Positions 31,125-40,291 are shown, counted from the first letter of the stretch. The stretch is DNA of 64,000 nt from a bacterium HR11 (GCA_002898535.1 BEHN01000001.1:186001-250000); one strand, 5' to 3'. A program made the numbers and translations. Notes: a model not told the origin generated them from the sequence alone.

Positions 31125-31766
31125 ATGGTCGCTGTACCGGTCGAGCGGTTCGAAAAAACGGGGGAAGGCTTTGTCCTGTTGACGACGGTCGACGCCATCT
31201 TCAACTGGGCGAGGCTCTCGGCCCTGTGGCCGATGACCTTTGGTCTGGCCTGCTGTGCCATCGAGATGATGGTCACGGTCTCGGCCCGGACGGACCTGGA
31301 CCGCTTCGGGGCGGGCGTCTTTCGGGCCTCCCCCCGGCAGGCGGACCTGATGATCGTCGCCGGCACGGTGACGATCAAGATGGCCACGCGGGTCAAGCGT
31401 CTTTACGAGCAGATGCCCGAGCCCAAGTACGTCATCTCGATGGGAAGCTGTGCGACCTGCGGCGGGCCTTACTGGGATCATGGGTACCACGTCCTGAAGG
31501 GCGTCAATCGGGTCATCCCCGTGGACGTCTACGTCCCGGGCTGTCCGCCCCGGCCCGAGGCCCTCTATGAGGGCCTCCTTCTCCTGCGGGAGAAGATCCG
31601 CCACGAGCGCCTCCTCTCGAACTTCAAGCGGTACCGGGCCGTCCCGACGATGGAGGAGTTGAACCGATGGGCCCAGCAGAAATTGGTCACAAACTTAAAG
31701 CAAGCCTGGGAGACGAAAAAGTCCTGGACGTCCGCGCCGACGTCCTCGAGCCCTACGTCCGGATAG
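31125..31766 (+). CDS. nuoB: NADH-quinone oxidoreductase subunit B
   Basis: A 213-residue peripheral subunit of complex I holding the N2 4Fe-4S cluster next to the quinone site. Ligand cysteines appear in [19 protein letters not shown] and [11 protein letters not shown]. The last 30 or so residues (after RWAQQK) lie beyond the usual end and overlap nuoC by 100 bp, so they may be a dispensable extension. The ATG at 31125 was chosen because [16 protein letters not shown] begins the family homology. It is first in a nuo cluster that lacks nuoA. Confidence 0.96.
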   Translation: MVAVPVERFEKTGEGFVLLTTVDAIFNWARLSALWPMTFGLACCAIEMMVTVSARTDLDRFGAGVFRASPRQADLMIVAGTVTIKMATRVKRLYEQMPEPKYVISMGSCATCGGPYWDHGYHVLKGVNRVIPVDVYVPGCPPRPEALYEGLLLLREKIRHERLLSNFKRYRAVPTMEELNRWAQQKLVTNLKQAWETKKSWTSAPTSSSPTSG

Positions 31767-32242
31767 CCCCGACGGCTCTGCGGGAAGCCGCCCAGCTCCT
31801 TCGCCACGACCCGGACCTGGACTTCGATTTCCTGATGTGCCTGAGCGGCGTGGACTACATCAAGCAAAACGAGATCGAGGTCGTCTATCACCTGTTTTCC
31901 TTCCGCCATCGGCACCGCATCGCCCTCAAGGTCCGGGTCCCCCGGGACGACCCCCGCGTGCCGACCGTCTCGGACATCTGGCGGACGGCCGAGTGGCACG
32001 AACGGGAGGCTTACGACCTGCTGGGCATCGTCTTTGAGGGCCATCCGGACCTGCGGCGGATCCTCCTGCCGGAGGACTGGGAGGGCTATCCGCTTCGAAA
32101 GGACTATAAGGTCCAGGCCTATTATCACGACATCCCCGTACCCTACGACGTCCGCGAGGACTTCGAAAAGGGCACGTGGATCTTCGAGGACGAGATCCGA
32201 GCCGCCGGGGCCGGAACGTCCTCGCCGGAGGCGGAGGCATGA
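31667..32242 (+). CDS. nuoC: NADH-quinone oxidoreductase subunit C
   Basis: A 191-residue subunit. [51 protein letters not shown] and [18 protein letters not shown] are the standard NuoC signatures. It joins NuoD in the connecting module of complex I on the cytoplasmic side. GAGGAG precedes the ATG, and the gene starts inside nuoB, a 100-bp overlap that implies coupled translation. It overlaps nuoI by ATGA. NuoC and NuoD are separate proteins here. Confidence 0.95.
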   Translation: MGPAEIGHKLKASLGDEKVLDVRADVLEPYVRIAPTALREAAQLLRHDPDLDFDFLMCLSGVDYIKQNEIEVVYHLFSFRHRHRIALKVRVPRDDPRVPTVSDIWRTAEWHEREAYDLLGIVFEGHPDLRRILLPEDWEGYPLRKDYKVQAYYHDIPVPYDVREDFEKGTWIFEDEIRAAGAGTSSPEAEA

Positions 32243-32754
32243 AGTACTGGTGGTATCGATTCTACTACACGACCCGGGGCGTCCTGTGGCCCCTGTGGGT
32301 CGGTCTCGTGAACCTGTTCCGGCGGCCGGTGACGATTCAGTACCCCCACGAGAAGCCCCGGCTCTTCCCCCGGTCCCGGATGATGCTGTACAACGATATC
32401 GACAACTGCATCGGTTGCCTCCAGTGCGCTCGGGTGTGCCCCGTCGACTGCATCGCCATCGAGACCGTCAAAGCCGACAAGGACCTGGGGGTCACCAACA
32501 CGGGGCACAAGAAAAAGCTCTACGTGACGATCTTCGACATCGACGAGGCGAAGTGCTGTTACTGCAACCTCTGCACGGAGGTCTGCCCGACGGAGTGCCT
32601 CGTCATGACGCCCAACTTCGAGGGGTCCGTCTATGACCGGTACAATCTGATCTTGCGGTTTGCCAAGATCACGCCCGAAGAGCGGGCAGAGATCCTCCGT
32701 AAGGCCGGCGGCAAGACGGCCGGCGTGACGGGCATCCTGGCCCGGAAGGCCTGA
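32239..32754 (+). CDS. nuoI: NADH-quinone oxidoreductase subunit I (2x 4Fe-4S)
   Basis: A 171-residue ferredoxin-like subunit. Two C-x2-C-x2-C-x3-C-P motifs are visible: C57/C60/C63/C67 and C106/C109/C112/C116. These hold clusters N6a and N6b that pass electrons to NuoB. The amphipathic N terminus (WWYRFYYTTRGVLWPLWVGL) fits membrane contact. The ATG overlaps the nuoC stop. Its position between nuoC and nuoD is unusual, since nuoI normally follows nuoH. Confidence 0.94.
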   Translation: MKYWWYRFYYTTRGVLWPLWVGLVNLFRRPVTIQYPHEKPRLFPRSRMMLYNDIDNCIGCLQCARVCPVDCIAIETVKADKDLGVTNTGHKKKLYVTIFDIDEAKCCYCNLCTEVCPTECLVMTPNFEGSVYDRYNLILRFAKITPEERAEILRKAGGKTAGVTGILARKA

Positions 32755-32853
32755 AGAATGGAGCCCCAGGGACCGGGTCTCAGGCCTCGGGCCCATGAAG
32801 ACCGGGGCGTTCGAGAGCCCGGGACCCGGCCCCTTGAGATGAGGATGGCACCG

Positions 32854-33639
32854 ATGCCGGTCGGGGACTTGGTCATCCCGGAAGTTCACCTGGTCACCGA
32901 TGACGGGGAACCCATGGATTCGCCCTGGCACCGGGCCCAGATGCACCTGCTCATCGAGTCGATCCGTCATCACTGGCGGGACCGGACGGACTATTACGTG
33001 GGCGGCAATATGTTTATCTATTACAGTAGCCAGCAGGCCGAGCAGGTCGCCCGGGACATTCAAGAGGGCGTCCGTCGGGCGTACCGGGGGCCGGACTTCT
33101 TTGTCGTAAAAGGCGTGGACGGCCGCAAGCCCCGGCGGGCCTGGGTCGTCTGGGAGGAGGACGGCCGTTACCCGGACGTCATCATCGAACTCCTGTCGCC
33201 GACGACGGTCCGGGAGGATACGGTCCGGAAGAAGGAAATCTACGAACGCATCTTTCGGACCCCTGAATACTTTTGGTATGACCCGGATGCGGACGAACTG
33301 GTCGGCTGGCGGCTCCGCCAGGGCCGCTACCGGCGGATTCGGGAGAACCCCCAGGGCTGGCTGTGGAGCCAAGAGTTGGGTCTATGGATCGGCCGCTGGG
33401 ACGGCGAATACTTGGGCGAACCGGCACGATGGATTCGGTTTTACGACCCGACGGGTCAGCTGGTCCTGATCGCCGCCGAGGCGGCGTCCCAGCAGGCCGA
33501 GATGGAGCGTCAACGGGCAGAAGCGGAACGCCAGCGGGCCGACCGGCTGGAGGCCGAGCTGGCCCGTCTGAAGGCCCGCTTGGCCGCCCTGGGCCTGGCG
33601 GCCGAGGCGCCCTCGACGGAGCCTCCGAAAGAATCGTGA
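32854..33639 (+). CDS. Uma2-family protein with C-terminal coiled coil
   Basis: A 261-residue protein inserted between nuoI and nuoD. The core PEVHLVTDDGEPMDSPWHRA, GPDFFVVKGVD, YPDVIIELLSPTT and EYFWYDPD belong to the larger Uma2 (DUF820) type, with E-L-L-S-P and the preceding D as likely nuclease-fold residues. Residues about 205-245 (QQAEMERQRAEAERQRADRL) form a coiled coil. The start is uncertain: ATGs at 32758, 32839, 32845 and 32854 are in frame. I chose the one after GAGGATGG because the upstream stretch resembles the GGGACCCGG repeat DNA. Confidence 0.82.
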   Translation: MPVGDLVIPEVHLVTDDGEPMDSPWHRAQMHLLIESIRHHWRDRTDYYVGGNMFIYYSSQQAEQVARDIQEGVRRAYRGPDFFVVKGVDGRKPRRAWVVWEEDGRYPDVIIELLSPTTVREDTVRKKEIYERIFRTPEYFWYDPDADELVGWRLRQGRYRRIRENPQGWLWSQELGLWIGRWDGEYLGEPARWIRFYDPTGQLVLIAAEAASQQAEMERQRAEAERQRADRLEAELARLKARLAALGLAAEAPSTEPPKES

Positions 33640-33644
33640 GGGTC

Positions 33645-33700
33645 TCCGTTCCCGGGTGTCCGGACGCCTGGGACCTGAGACCCGACACCTGGTTTCACGG
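33645..33700. repeat. GGGACCYGRCACC-type repeat before nuoD
   Basis: CCCGGGTGTCCGGACGCCTG followed by GGACCTGAGACCCGACACCT are heptamer-like units related to those at 14790-14820 and 57595-57630. They separate the Uma2 gene from nuoD. Confidence 0.45.
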
Positions 33701-33708
33701 ATACGACC

Positions 33709-34854
33709 ATGACGACGATTCTGGACGTCGAACGGATCGGACCCAATGCCATGGTCCTTCACATGGGGCCGCAACATCCGGCGACCCATGGGATCTTGCG
33801 GCTGGACCTCGAGACCGAGGGCGAGGTCATCACGAAGGTCACGCCCTACATCGGGTATCTCCACCGGTGCTTCGAGAAACATGCGGAGTCCATGGGTTGG
33901 CAGATGGTCATCCCCTATACGGACCGGATGGACTATGTGGCGGCCATTCATATGGAGCTGGGCTATTGTCTGGCCGTCGAGAAGCTGGCCCGCATCGAGC
34001 CGCCCGAGCGGGTCCAGTACATCCGGGTCATCGTCGCCGAGCTCCAGCGGATCGCCTCCCATTTACTGGCCATCGGGACGTACGGCCTGGACATCGGGTC
34101 CGTCACGCCCTTCTTCCACGCCTTCCGGGAGCGGGAAAAAATCCTGGACCTGCTGGAAGAGCTGACGGGGGCCCGGCTTCTTTACAACTACGTCCGCATC
34201 GGGGGCGTGGCCTTCGACCTGCCGGACGGCTGGCTCGATAAGGTCCAACGGTTTCTGGACCAGTTCGAGAAGGCGTGGGACGAGCTCAATAAGATCCTGA
34301 CATACAACGCTGTCTTCATCGAACGGACGGCCCGGATCGGGGTCATCCCGGCCGAGGTCGCCATCGCGTACGGCCTGACGGGCCCGAACCTCCGGGGCTC
34401 GGGCGTCCGATGGGACCTCCGGAAGGACGAGCCCTGCCTGGTGTACGACCGATTCCAGTTCGACGTGCCCGTCGGGACGGGGCAGTACGGGCCCCTGGGG
34501 TCGGCCTGGGACCGGTACTACGTCCGGGTCCAGGAGATGGCCGAGTCGGCCAAAATCGTCCGTCAGGCCATCGAGCAGATGCCCAGGGGCGAGGCCGGCG
34601 ACGTCCAGAAGGCCATCCCCCGGGTCGTCCGACCGCCGGAGGGAGACATCTACTTCCGGTATGAGGCGGCTCGCGGCGAAATCGGGTACTATATCGTCTC
34701 GGACGGGTCGCCCGTCCCGTACCGGGTCAAGGCCCGGTCGCCGTGCTTCTGCCATATCAGCGCTCTGCCCGAGATCGGACCGGGGGCGATGATCGCCGAC
34801 GCCGTCGCCCTCGTCGGGAGCCTCGACATCGTCATGGGTGAAGTGGACCGCTGA
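33709..34854 (+). CDS. nuoD: NADH-quinone oxidoreductase subunit D
   Basis: A 381-residue 49-kDa-type subunit forming the quinone pocket with NuoB. HMGPQHPATHGILRLDLE, GYLHRCFEK, YTDRMDY, DIGSVTPFFHAFRERE and the C-terminal EIGPGAMIADAVALVGSLDI are diagnostic. It follows the Uma2 insertion and a short repeat. The remaining complex I genes (A, E-H, J-N) are absent from the window, so this is one of at least two nuo loci or a reduced cluster. Confidence 0.96.
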   Translation: MTTILDVERIGPNAMVLHMGPQHPATHGILRLDLETEGEVITKVTPYIGYLHRCFEKHAESMGWQMVIPYTDRMDYVAAIHMELGYCLAVEKLARIEPPERVQYIRVIVAELQRIASHLLAIGTYGLDIGSVTPFFHAFREREKILDLLEELTGARLLYNYVRIGGVAFDLPDGWLDKVQRFLDQFEKAWDELNKILTYNAVFIERTARIGVIPAEVAIAYGLTGPNLRGSGVRWDLRKDEPCLVYDRFQFDVPVGTGQYGPLGSAWDRYYVRVQEMAESAKIVRQAIEQMPRGEAGDVQKAIPRVVRPPEGDIYFRYEAARGEIGYYIVSDGSPVPYRVKARSPCFCHISALPEIGPGAMIADAVALVGSLDIVMGEVDR

Positions 34855-34856
34855 TG

Positions 34857-34945
34857 GGAATGGCGAATGGCGGATGAAGGAATTGGGGAGTAATCAGACC
34901 GAGGACCTAACACCCAATCCCTGACACCGAATCGCCCTGTGGAGT
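34857..34945. repeat. short heptamer tracts after nuoD
   Basis: GAATGGCGAATGGCGGATGA right after the nuoD stop (GCGAATG family), then ACCTAACACCC and GACACCGAATC (ACCGAAC family). Confidence 0.5.
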
Positions 34946-34950
34946 CACCG

Positions 34951-35334
34951 ATGAAGGAACTCCGCCGAATCCAGGGCCGGGTCCCGTGGGGGACGCTGTT
35001 TTGGCTTCTCCTTTTAGGAGGCGTTGTGTATGTCGCCCTGAAGGTCGTCCCGGCATACATGGATGTCTACCGATTCGAAGACTCGGTGCAGGAGATGATG
35101 ACAGGCCTGAGTACTTATTCGGCTTCCGTCCGGGGTCAGACCGAGCGACGCCTCCGGGATGAAATCCTGCGGCTGGCCGGGGAGTACAATATCCCGGTGC
35201 AGGACCCGGACATTCAATTCCAATGGTTTACCGACCGGGTCATCGTCGAGCTCCACGTCGTACGGGAGGTGCCCTTGCAAGTCTATACGTGGCGCATCGA
35301 ACGCCACGTCCGGGCCGAGCGTCGATTCTTCTGA
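34951..35334 (+). CDS. single-pass membrane protein, DUF4845-like
   Basis: A 127-residue protein. A basic N terminus (MKELRRIQGRVPWG) precedes one transmembrane helix (residues about 14-32) followed by KVVPAYMDVYRFEDSVQEM, which resembles DUF4845 (K-x-x-P-x-Y-x-x-x-x-x-V-x-x-x-L). The rest is predicted periplasmic. The family function is unknown. GTGGAGTCACCG precedes the chosen ATG; a GTG at 34939 is in frame. Confidence 0.6.
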   Translation: MKELRRIQGRVPWGTLFWLLLLGGVVYVALKVVPAYMDVYRFEDSVQEMMTGLSTYSASVRGQTERRLRDEILRLAGEYNIPVQDPDIQFQWFTDRVIVELHVVREVPLQVYTWRIERHVRAERRFF

Positions 35335-35340
35335 ACGTCG

Positions 35341-35455
35341 AACAAGACCATGGACCATAGACTGCAGCAGACTACAGACCATGGACCTTATGGAAAGGGG
35401 GAGTTTTATAGCCTGTGGGTTTATGACCTGTGGTCTATAATCCGTGGGAGGTAAG
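35341..35455. repeat. degenerate ACCATGG/CTGTGGT heptamer region
   Basis: GACCATGGACCATAGACTGC, GACTACAGACCATGGACC and, inverted, GACCTGTGGTCTATAATCC: a decayed member of the ACCATAG palindrome family between two membrane/exported protein genes. Confidence 0.55.
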
Positions 35456-35458
35456 GCC

Positions 35459-35860
35459 ATGTCCCGACGTTCATCGTGGCACCCCTGGATTATGGGATGG
35501 ATAGTCTGGGGCCTCATCGTCAGTGCTCTGGTCTTTTCCAGCGAAGCCGGACCCCTGACGCAGGAGGTGCGGGCCGGTGTCGTGACCCTGCCGCGTGCCC
35601 TTCAATTGGGGAAGACGGTCCTCTCGCCGGGGACCTACGAGGTGAAGCTCGTGCCCAAGGCCGAGGGCGTGTTCTTCCAGTTCTACCAGAAGGGTCAACT
35701 CGTGGCCGAGGACTTGGCCATCGAACAGCCGGCGACCCGAAGCCGTCGCACGCCCGTCCTTCACGCGGCCAAGGTCCCGAACCAGGAGTTCTTCCGAATC
35801 CTAGTCGAATACGGAGATGCCGTCTATAAGCTCTTTCTGGCGCCGGCCTCCGGCGGATGA
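35459..35860 (+). CDS. small exported hypothetical protein
   Basis: A 133-residue protein with an N-terminal signal-like segment (SSWHPWIMGWIVWGLIVSAL, then VFSSEAGP). The mature part, with LPRALQLGKTVLSPGTYEVK and LVPKAEGVFFQFYQKG, looks like a compact beta domain. I do not recognise the family. GGGAGGT precedes the ATG at 35459. The stop overlaps the DUF4416 start (ATGA). Confidence 0.65.
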   Translation: MSRRSSWHPWIMGWIVWGLIVSALVFSSEAGPLTQEVRAGVVTLPRALQLGKTVLSPGTYEVKLVPKAEGVFFQFYQKGQLVAEDLAIEQPATRSRRTPVLHAAKVPNQEFFRILVEYGDAVYKLFLAPASGG

Positions 35861-36435
35861 CCTGCATCGGGCCGATGGGCGTCCCGCGACCTCCCGAACC
35901 CGTCAAGTATTTCTGTGGCGTCTTGGCCAGTGACCTGGCGGCGTGGGCGTGGGTCGTCCCGCGATTGACGGAGCGACTGGGTCCCGTCGAGGCTGAAACG
36001 CCGTGGCTTCCCTTTACCTACACGGATTACTACGATGCCCAGATGGGCCGACCCATCGAGCGGAAGTTCGCCGGCTTTGAGGTCCTGGGGGACCCCGCCG
36101 AATTGGCGACCCTGAAGCACTGGACGAATGAACTGGAGCAATGGGTTCAGGCCGAGCATCCCTCGGGCCAGCGGGTCATCAACCTGGACCCCGGTTGGCT
36201 GAACCTTCAGCAGGTCGTCTTGGCCTCGACCAAGCCGGCGGGTCATCGCATTTACATCGGGCAAGGCATTTACGCCGAGCTGACCCTGTGGTTTCGGGAC
36301 GGTCGGTGGACGCCCCTGCCGTGGACCTATCCGGATTACCGAGAACCGGCGACGATCGCCTATTTTATGGACCTCCGCCGGCGATATCGTTCCCAGCGGC
36401 ACCAATGGCTGAAATCCTGTCCCTCCGGTTTCTGA
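35857..36435 (+). CDS. DUF4416 family protein
   Basis: A 192-residue protein matching DUF4416: PVKYFCGVLASDLAAW near the N terminus, WLPFTYTDYYDAQMGRPIER, INLDPGWLNLQQVVLASTKP, and RIYIGQGIYAELTLWFRDGR with the terminal T-Y-P-D-Y motif. The function is unknown. It overlaps the upstream exported-protein gene by 4 bp and the FecCD permease gene by 31 bp, so all three are probably co-translated. Confidence 0.85.
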   Translation: MTCIGPMGVPRPPEPVKYFCGVLASDLAAWAWVVPRLTERLGPVEAETPWLPFTYTDYYDAQMGRPIERKFAGFEVLGDPAELATLKHWTNELEQWVQAEHPSGQRVINLDPGWLNLQQVVLASTKPAGHRIYIGQGIYAELTLWFRDGRWTPLPWTYPDYREPATIAYFMDLRRRYRSQRHQWLKSCPSGF

Positions 36436-37424
36436 CGCCTCTTCGATGGTTTTCCCTGCTCGCCGTGGGCCTCCTGATCCTGGGGGGATCGGCGTGGGTC
36501 GCCGTTCGCTTGGGACCCCGGTATGACGGGAGCGCCGAGCCCATGGCGGACGTACCAGCTTCCATCTTCTGGAGCATCCGGGTCCCCCGGGTCTGGGCGG
36601 CCGTCGTGGTCGGCTGGGCCCTCGGCGTGGCCGGGGCCTTGTATCAGGGGATGCTTCAGAATCCCTTAGCGGACCCCTATTTGCTGGGTGTGTCCGGCGG
36701 AGCCGCCCTGGGGGTCACGCTGGCCGTCCCGTGGGACTGGGCCGTCCCCTGGCCATGGGTCTCCCTCCCGATGGTCGCCGCCTTTGCCGGCGCCCTGGCC
36801 TTTGCGTTCCTGGTCTACGGCCTGGCCCGCATCCGGGGCCAGCTACCCGTCTATGGCCTCGTCCTGGCCGGCGTCGTCCTGAACGCCGTCGCCGGGGCCT
36901 TCATCCTGCTGGTGACCGTGACGCGGGAGTACTTTCAGGTCCAACGGGTCGCCCTCTGGCTGATCGGTCAGATTCAGCCCTTAGCCTACCCCCTGTTGAT
37001 TACGGCGACGGCCTGGGTCCTCGTCTGGACGCTCGGGGCCTGGCGAGACGCCCCGTACCTGAACCTGCTCGTCCTGGGCGAGGACGTCCCGGCGGCCTGG
37101 GGCTTGGCACCGGACCGGCTCCGGGTTCGATGGTTGATCATCGGCGCCGCCCTGGCGGCCATGACGGTGGCGATGGCCGGCATGGTCGGCTTTGTCGGCC
37201 TGATCGTGCCCCATGCCGTTCGGCTCGTCGTCGGATACGACTTCCGGAAGGTCCTGCCCCTGAGCGCCGTCGTCGGGGCCCTGGTCGTCCTGTGGAGTGA
37301 TACCCTGGCCCGGACGCTGTGGGCCCCGACGGAGATTCCCGTCGGGGCCCTCACGGCAACCTTGGCGGGTCCGTATTTCCTATGGCTCCTTCGCCGCACG
37401 CTCCACCGGGGTGTCTCCTTGTAA
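36405..37424 (+). CDS. FecCD-family ABC transporter permease
   Basis: A 339-residue protein with about nine or ten membrane helices. IRVPRVWAAVVVGWALGVAG, ALYQGMLQNPLADPYLLGVS, GGAALGV and MVGFVGLIVPHAVRLVVG are the BtuC/FhuB/FecCD signatures for importing siderophores, haem or cobalamin. The ATG at 36405 overlaps DUF4416 by 31 bp. No substrate-binding protein or ATPase gene is adjacent: repeats follow, then an unrelated lipoprotein. The substrate cannot be assigned. Confidence 0.92.
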   Translation: MAEILSLRFLTPLRWFSLLAVGLLILGGSAWVAVRLGPRYDGSAEPMADVPASIFWSIRVPRVWAAVVVGWALGVAGALYQGMLQNPLADPYLLGVSGGAALGVTLAVPWDWAVPWPWVSLPMVAAFAGALAFAFLVYGLARIRGQLPVYGLVLAGVVLNAVAGAFILLVTVTREYFQVQRVALWLIGQIQPLAYPLLITATAWVLVWTLGAWRDAPYLNLLVLGEDVPAAWGLAPDRLRVRWLIIGAALAAMTVAMAGMVGFVGLIVPHAVRLVVGYDFRKVLPLSAVVGALVVLWSDTLARTLWAPTEIPVGALTATLAGPYFLWLLRRTLHRGVSL

Positions 37425-37816
37425 GACGTGCCGACGTGGGGAGGGACGGGGGCTGAGAACGTCCATCCCGTATCTCGCATCCCCTCTTATCAGAGCCGTT
37501 CGGCCCGTGAAAACCCGTATAGATTCAGCTTTTCCGACCCTTCGGGGCGGACGGTTTTTCAAGCTAAGGGCCATTCGGCACTTCGGGAATTCGGGAGTTC
37601 GGCCGAGGGTCCCAAAAGCCCTGCCATCCAGGGCTCCATCGGCCTATCGGCCCAAGGCCGTTGCTCGTCACTCCGTCCCTTCGAAACATCGTCCTTCCCG
37701 GGCGATGGAAAAGGCCGTCCCGACGCCATTCTCACGAACCGAACGGTTCTGTTATCTTGCATCCTGCATCCTGCATCTTGTATCCTCATTTCATCCCGAC
37801 TCCCGTATGGCCGGCG
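37425..37816. repeat. 392-bp intergenic repeat region
   Basis: It contains CAGAGCCGTTCGGCCCGTGA (37491) with its element to about 37565, octamers GCCATTCG, GCACTTCG, GGAATTCG, GGAGTTCG (37569-37607), an inverted element ending CACGAACCGAACGGTTCTG (37630-37752), and GCATCCT/GCATCTT/GTATCCT heptamers (37758-37786). No gene is supported before the ATG at 37817. Confidence 0.7.
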
Positions 37817-38620
37817 ATGCTTCGACGTATTTGGGTTTGGCTTGGTTCCGTGGGCATTCTGGCCTGCGGGGTTGCATGTGCGCCCCGAGTGATCGAGATC
37901 CCGGTTCCCCTGTCGACCCAACCCCAGGTCGCCCTTCATGCATACGAGGCCGTCGCCGTTCTGCCTTTTCTGACCTATCGGGAATTCCGAGTCCCGGACG
38001 CCAAGAGCGAGCCTGCGATCGACTATAGTCAAGAAGTCACGGCCTTCGTCCGCAATCAGATTCAAAGTCATGTGGAACGACCCGTGATGGCCCTCGACTG
38101 GACGGACCTGCCGGCGTCGGCGTCCCCCGAGACGGGGGACCTGCCGTCGCTTCCGACCTGGGAAGCCGATGGCTTTGCCCTGACGTGGCTGGCCCGCCAT
38201 TTGCGACCGGACGGCTTGCGAGAAATCACCCGGCCGATCGTCGTCTTCGGCATCCTGATTGTCCGTCAACAGTACGCCTTCTTGAATGCTTCATCGGGCC
38301 CGACGACCCTGATCTTGCGCTCGACGGAGCCGGCCGTCCCGCCTTCGACGACGCCCATGGTTCGGCAATTCGGAATCGGAGTTCGGCTATTTGCCGTCGA
38401 CTGGGGTCGGCGGGAGGTCCTGTATACCGACTACGTCGAAGCCGCCATGGACTTATCGGACGTCTTCCGGATGCATCGGGACATTCAAGTCTGGGACGCC
38501 GAGCGCATCCGGATGGCCGCCTTTTATACATTGCTGGACCGGACGGTCCCCTTGCTTCTGGGGAACATCATCCCGCTCCCCGTCATGCGGGAGCGTCTAC
38601 TGGTTCGGGAACGACCGTGA
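37817..38620 (+). CDS. hypothetical lipoprotein
   Basis: A 267-residue protein. The signal MLRRIWVWLGSVGILACGVA ends at a lipobox Cys (G-V-A-C), followed by APRVIEIPVPLSTQPQVALH. The mature part has strands such as YEAVAVLPFLTYREF and GIGVRLFAVDWGRREVLYTD. This may be a GNA1162/CsgG-like periplasmic fold, but the match is weak. The start was set by the signal peptide. Confidence 0.7.
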   Translation: MLRRIWVWLGSVGILACGVACAPRVIEIPVPLSTQPQVALHAYEAVAVLPFLTYREFRVPDAKSEPAIDYSQEVTAFVRNQIQSHVERPVMALDWTDLPASASPETGDLPSLPTWEADGFALTWLARHLRPDGLREITRPIVVFGILIVRQQYAFLNASSGPTTLILRSTEPAVPPSTTPMVRQFGIGVRLFAVDWGRREVLYTDYVEAAMDLSDVFRMHRDIQVWDAERIRMAAFYTLLDRTVPLLLGNIIPLPVMRERLLVRERP

Positions 38621-38689
38621 CGTAGCCGTTGGGCCTCGGCGTCGGCCGAGGGTCGTCCCAAAGGTCCTGGGGCCACGCCTGGCTCATCC

Positions 38690-38828
38690 AGGGCTCTATC
38701 GGCCCATCGGCCCGGGGCCGTGGCTCGTCACTTCGTTACTCGTCACTCCGTCACTTTAAAACATCGTGCTTCCCGAGCGATGGAAAAGGCCGTCCCGACG
38801 CCATTCTCACGAACCGAACGGCTCTGTG
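38690..38828. repeat. dispersed element, inverted copy
   Basis: GGGCTCTATCGGCCCATCGG, then CGTCACT/TCGTTAC/TCGTCAC heptamers, ACATCGTGCTTCCCGAGCGA, GGAAAAGGCCGTCCCGACGC, and the end ACGAACCGAACGGCTCTGTG. It is very close to 37655-37752. Confidence 0.7.
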
Positions 38829-38857
38829 AATGGACAAAGCACGACGAGAGGGATCCC

Positions 38858-40237
38858 ATGCGGGGGTGGAAAAGGGGACTGTACTTCATCGTCCTGGGTG
38901 TGCTCACGAGCGTGAGCCTCGGTCGGCCCTCACCGAACGGGCCACCGGCCGGCCGTCCCATTGCCCTGGTCGGGGGCATGTTGATCGACGGTTACGGGGG
39001 ACCACCCCTGCAGGACGCCGTCGTCCTCATCGAGGGGGATGAAATCCGGGCCGTCGGTTCCGTCGGAAGCATTTCGATCCCGCCCGACGCTTACGTCATC
39101 GACACGGACGGCAAGACCGTCCTGCCGGGTCTGATGGACATGCACGTCCATCTGGACATCCTCGGGCACGCCGACTATGCCTACTGGTTTACGAAGTACC
39201 GGGGCCGGTGGCTGGACCTCATCATGCCGATTGCGGCCCGCCAGCTCCTGATGGCTGGCGTGACGACGGTCCGGGACGTCGGGGCCGAACTCGAGAGCAT
39301 CATCGAATTCAAGCGGCGAGTCGAACGGGGTCAAGTCCCGGGACCGCGTCTCTTTGTCAGCGGGCCCTTCCTCCAGGTGGCCGAGACGATCAGCGATTAC
39401 GATAAAGACTTCCGATGGCCCGTCCGGGACGTCGCCGACGCCCGGGCCAAAGTCCGGAAGCTCGTCGAGGCCGGCGTCGACCTCATCAAGCTCATCGACC
39501 AGGACCGGATGCCCCAGGAGGTCGTCAACGCCATCGTGGACGAGGCCCACCGGCACGGCCGTCACGTGGCGGCCCATGCCCATCGGGAGGGTGAGATCAT
39601 TCAGGGCCTGCGGGCCGGCGTGGACTGCTTCGAGCATACGGGGTTGGCGACGGAACCCCGCTATCCGGACGAGGTCATCCGCCTGATCGAACAACGGAAC
39701 GCCAGCCTCTATTGGGTCCCGACCCTCGAGGGCCTTTACCTGTACGCCCTGACCGAGCAGTATCCGGAGCGGCTCGACGACCCCCGCCTGAAGATGACTC
39801 TCCCGCCAGACCTGTACAGGGACATCCGGGAGTCCCTCCGACACATCAGCCAGTTGGAGTACTTTGTCTTGACTAAGCGACGGATTCCGACGCTGAAGAC
39901 GAAATTCCAGCAACTCCGGGATGCCGGCGTGACCCTCCTGGTCGGGACCGACTCGGGCATCCCCATGAACTTCCACTTCGACTCGACGTGGCGGGAACTC
40001 TACACGTGGCAACAGCTCGGCGTGCCGCCCATGGACGCCATCCGGGCCGCCACGTTCTGGCCGGCCCGGCTCCTTCGGCGGCCTGACCTGGGCGTCATCG
40101 CGCCCGGGAAAAAGGCAGACGTCATCGTCGTGGACGGCAATCCTTTGGAGGACCTGCGGGAGCTTCGGCACGTCGTGACAGTCATCAAGGCCGGCCAGAT
40201 TTACGTGGAAGACGGCCGCTGGGTCTTCGGTAAGTGA
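38858..40237 (+). CDS. exported metal-dependent amidohydrolase
   Basis: A 459-residue protein. A signal-like N terminus (GLYFIVLGVLTSVSLG) precedes the imidazolonepropionase/prolidase-type amidohydrolase fold. Metal ligands are visible as H96-x-H98 (MDMHVHLD), a Lys in GVDLIKLIDQ, His in HVAAHAH and in CFEHTG, and the Asp in VGTDSG. Members hydrolyse cyclic amides, imidopeptides or Xaa-Pro dipeptides; the substrate here is unknown. GAGAGGG precedes the ATG at 38858, and DNA before it is repeat element. Confidence 0.9.
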   Translation: MRGWKRGLYFIVLGVLTSVSLGRPSPNGPPAGRPIALVGGMLIDGYGGPPLQDAVVLIEGDEIRAVGSVGSISIPPDAYVIDTDGKTVLPGLMDMHVHLDILGHADYAYWFTKYRGRWLDLIMPIAARQLLMAGVTTVRDVGAELESIIEFKRRVERGQVPGPRLFVSGPFLQVAETISDYDKDFRWPVRDVADARAKVRKLVEAGVDLIKLIDQDRMPQEVVNAIVDEAHRHGRHVAAHAHREGEIIQGLRAGVDCFEHTGLATEPRYPDEVIRLIEQRNASLYWVPTLEGLYLYALTEQYPERLDDPRLKMTLPPDLYRDIRESLRHISQLEYFVLTKRRIPTLKTKFQQLRDAGVTLLVGTDSGIPMNFHFDSTWRELYTWQQLGVPPMDAIRAATFWPARLLRRPDLGVIAPGKKADVIVVDGNPLEDLRELRHVVTVIKAGQIYVEDGRWVFGK

Positions 40238-40291
40238 CAGCGTGATGAGCCATCGCTTGGGCAGATAGGCGGGTCAGCAGGGAGCAGGGGC

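Noticed and set aside
32143-33372. Minus-strand frame of about 400 codons across nuoI and the Uma2 gene
   Set aside because: Antisense shadow; both sense genes have clear family motifs.
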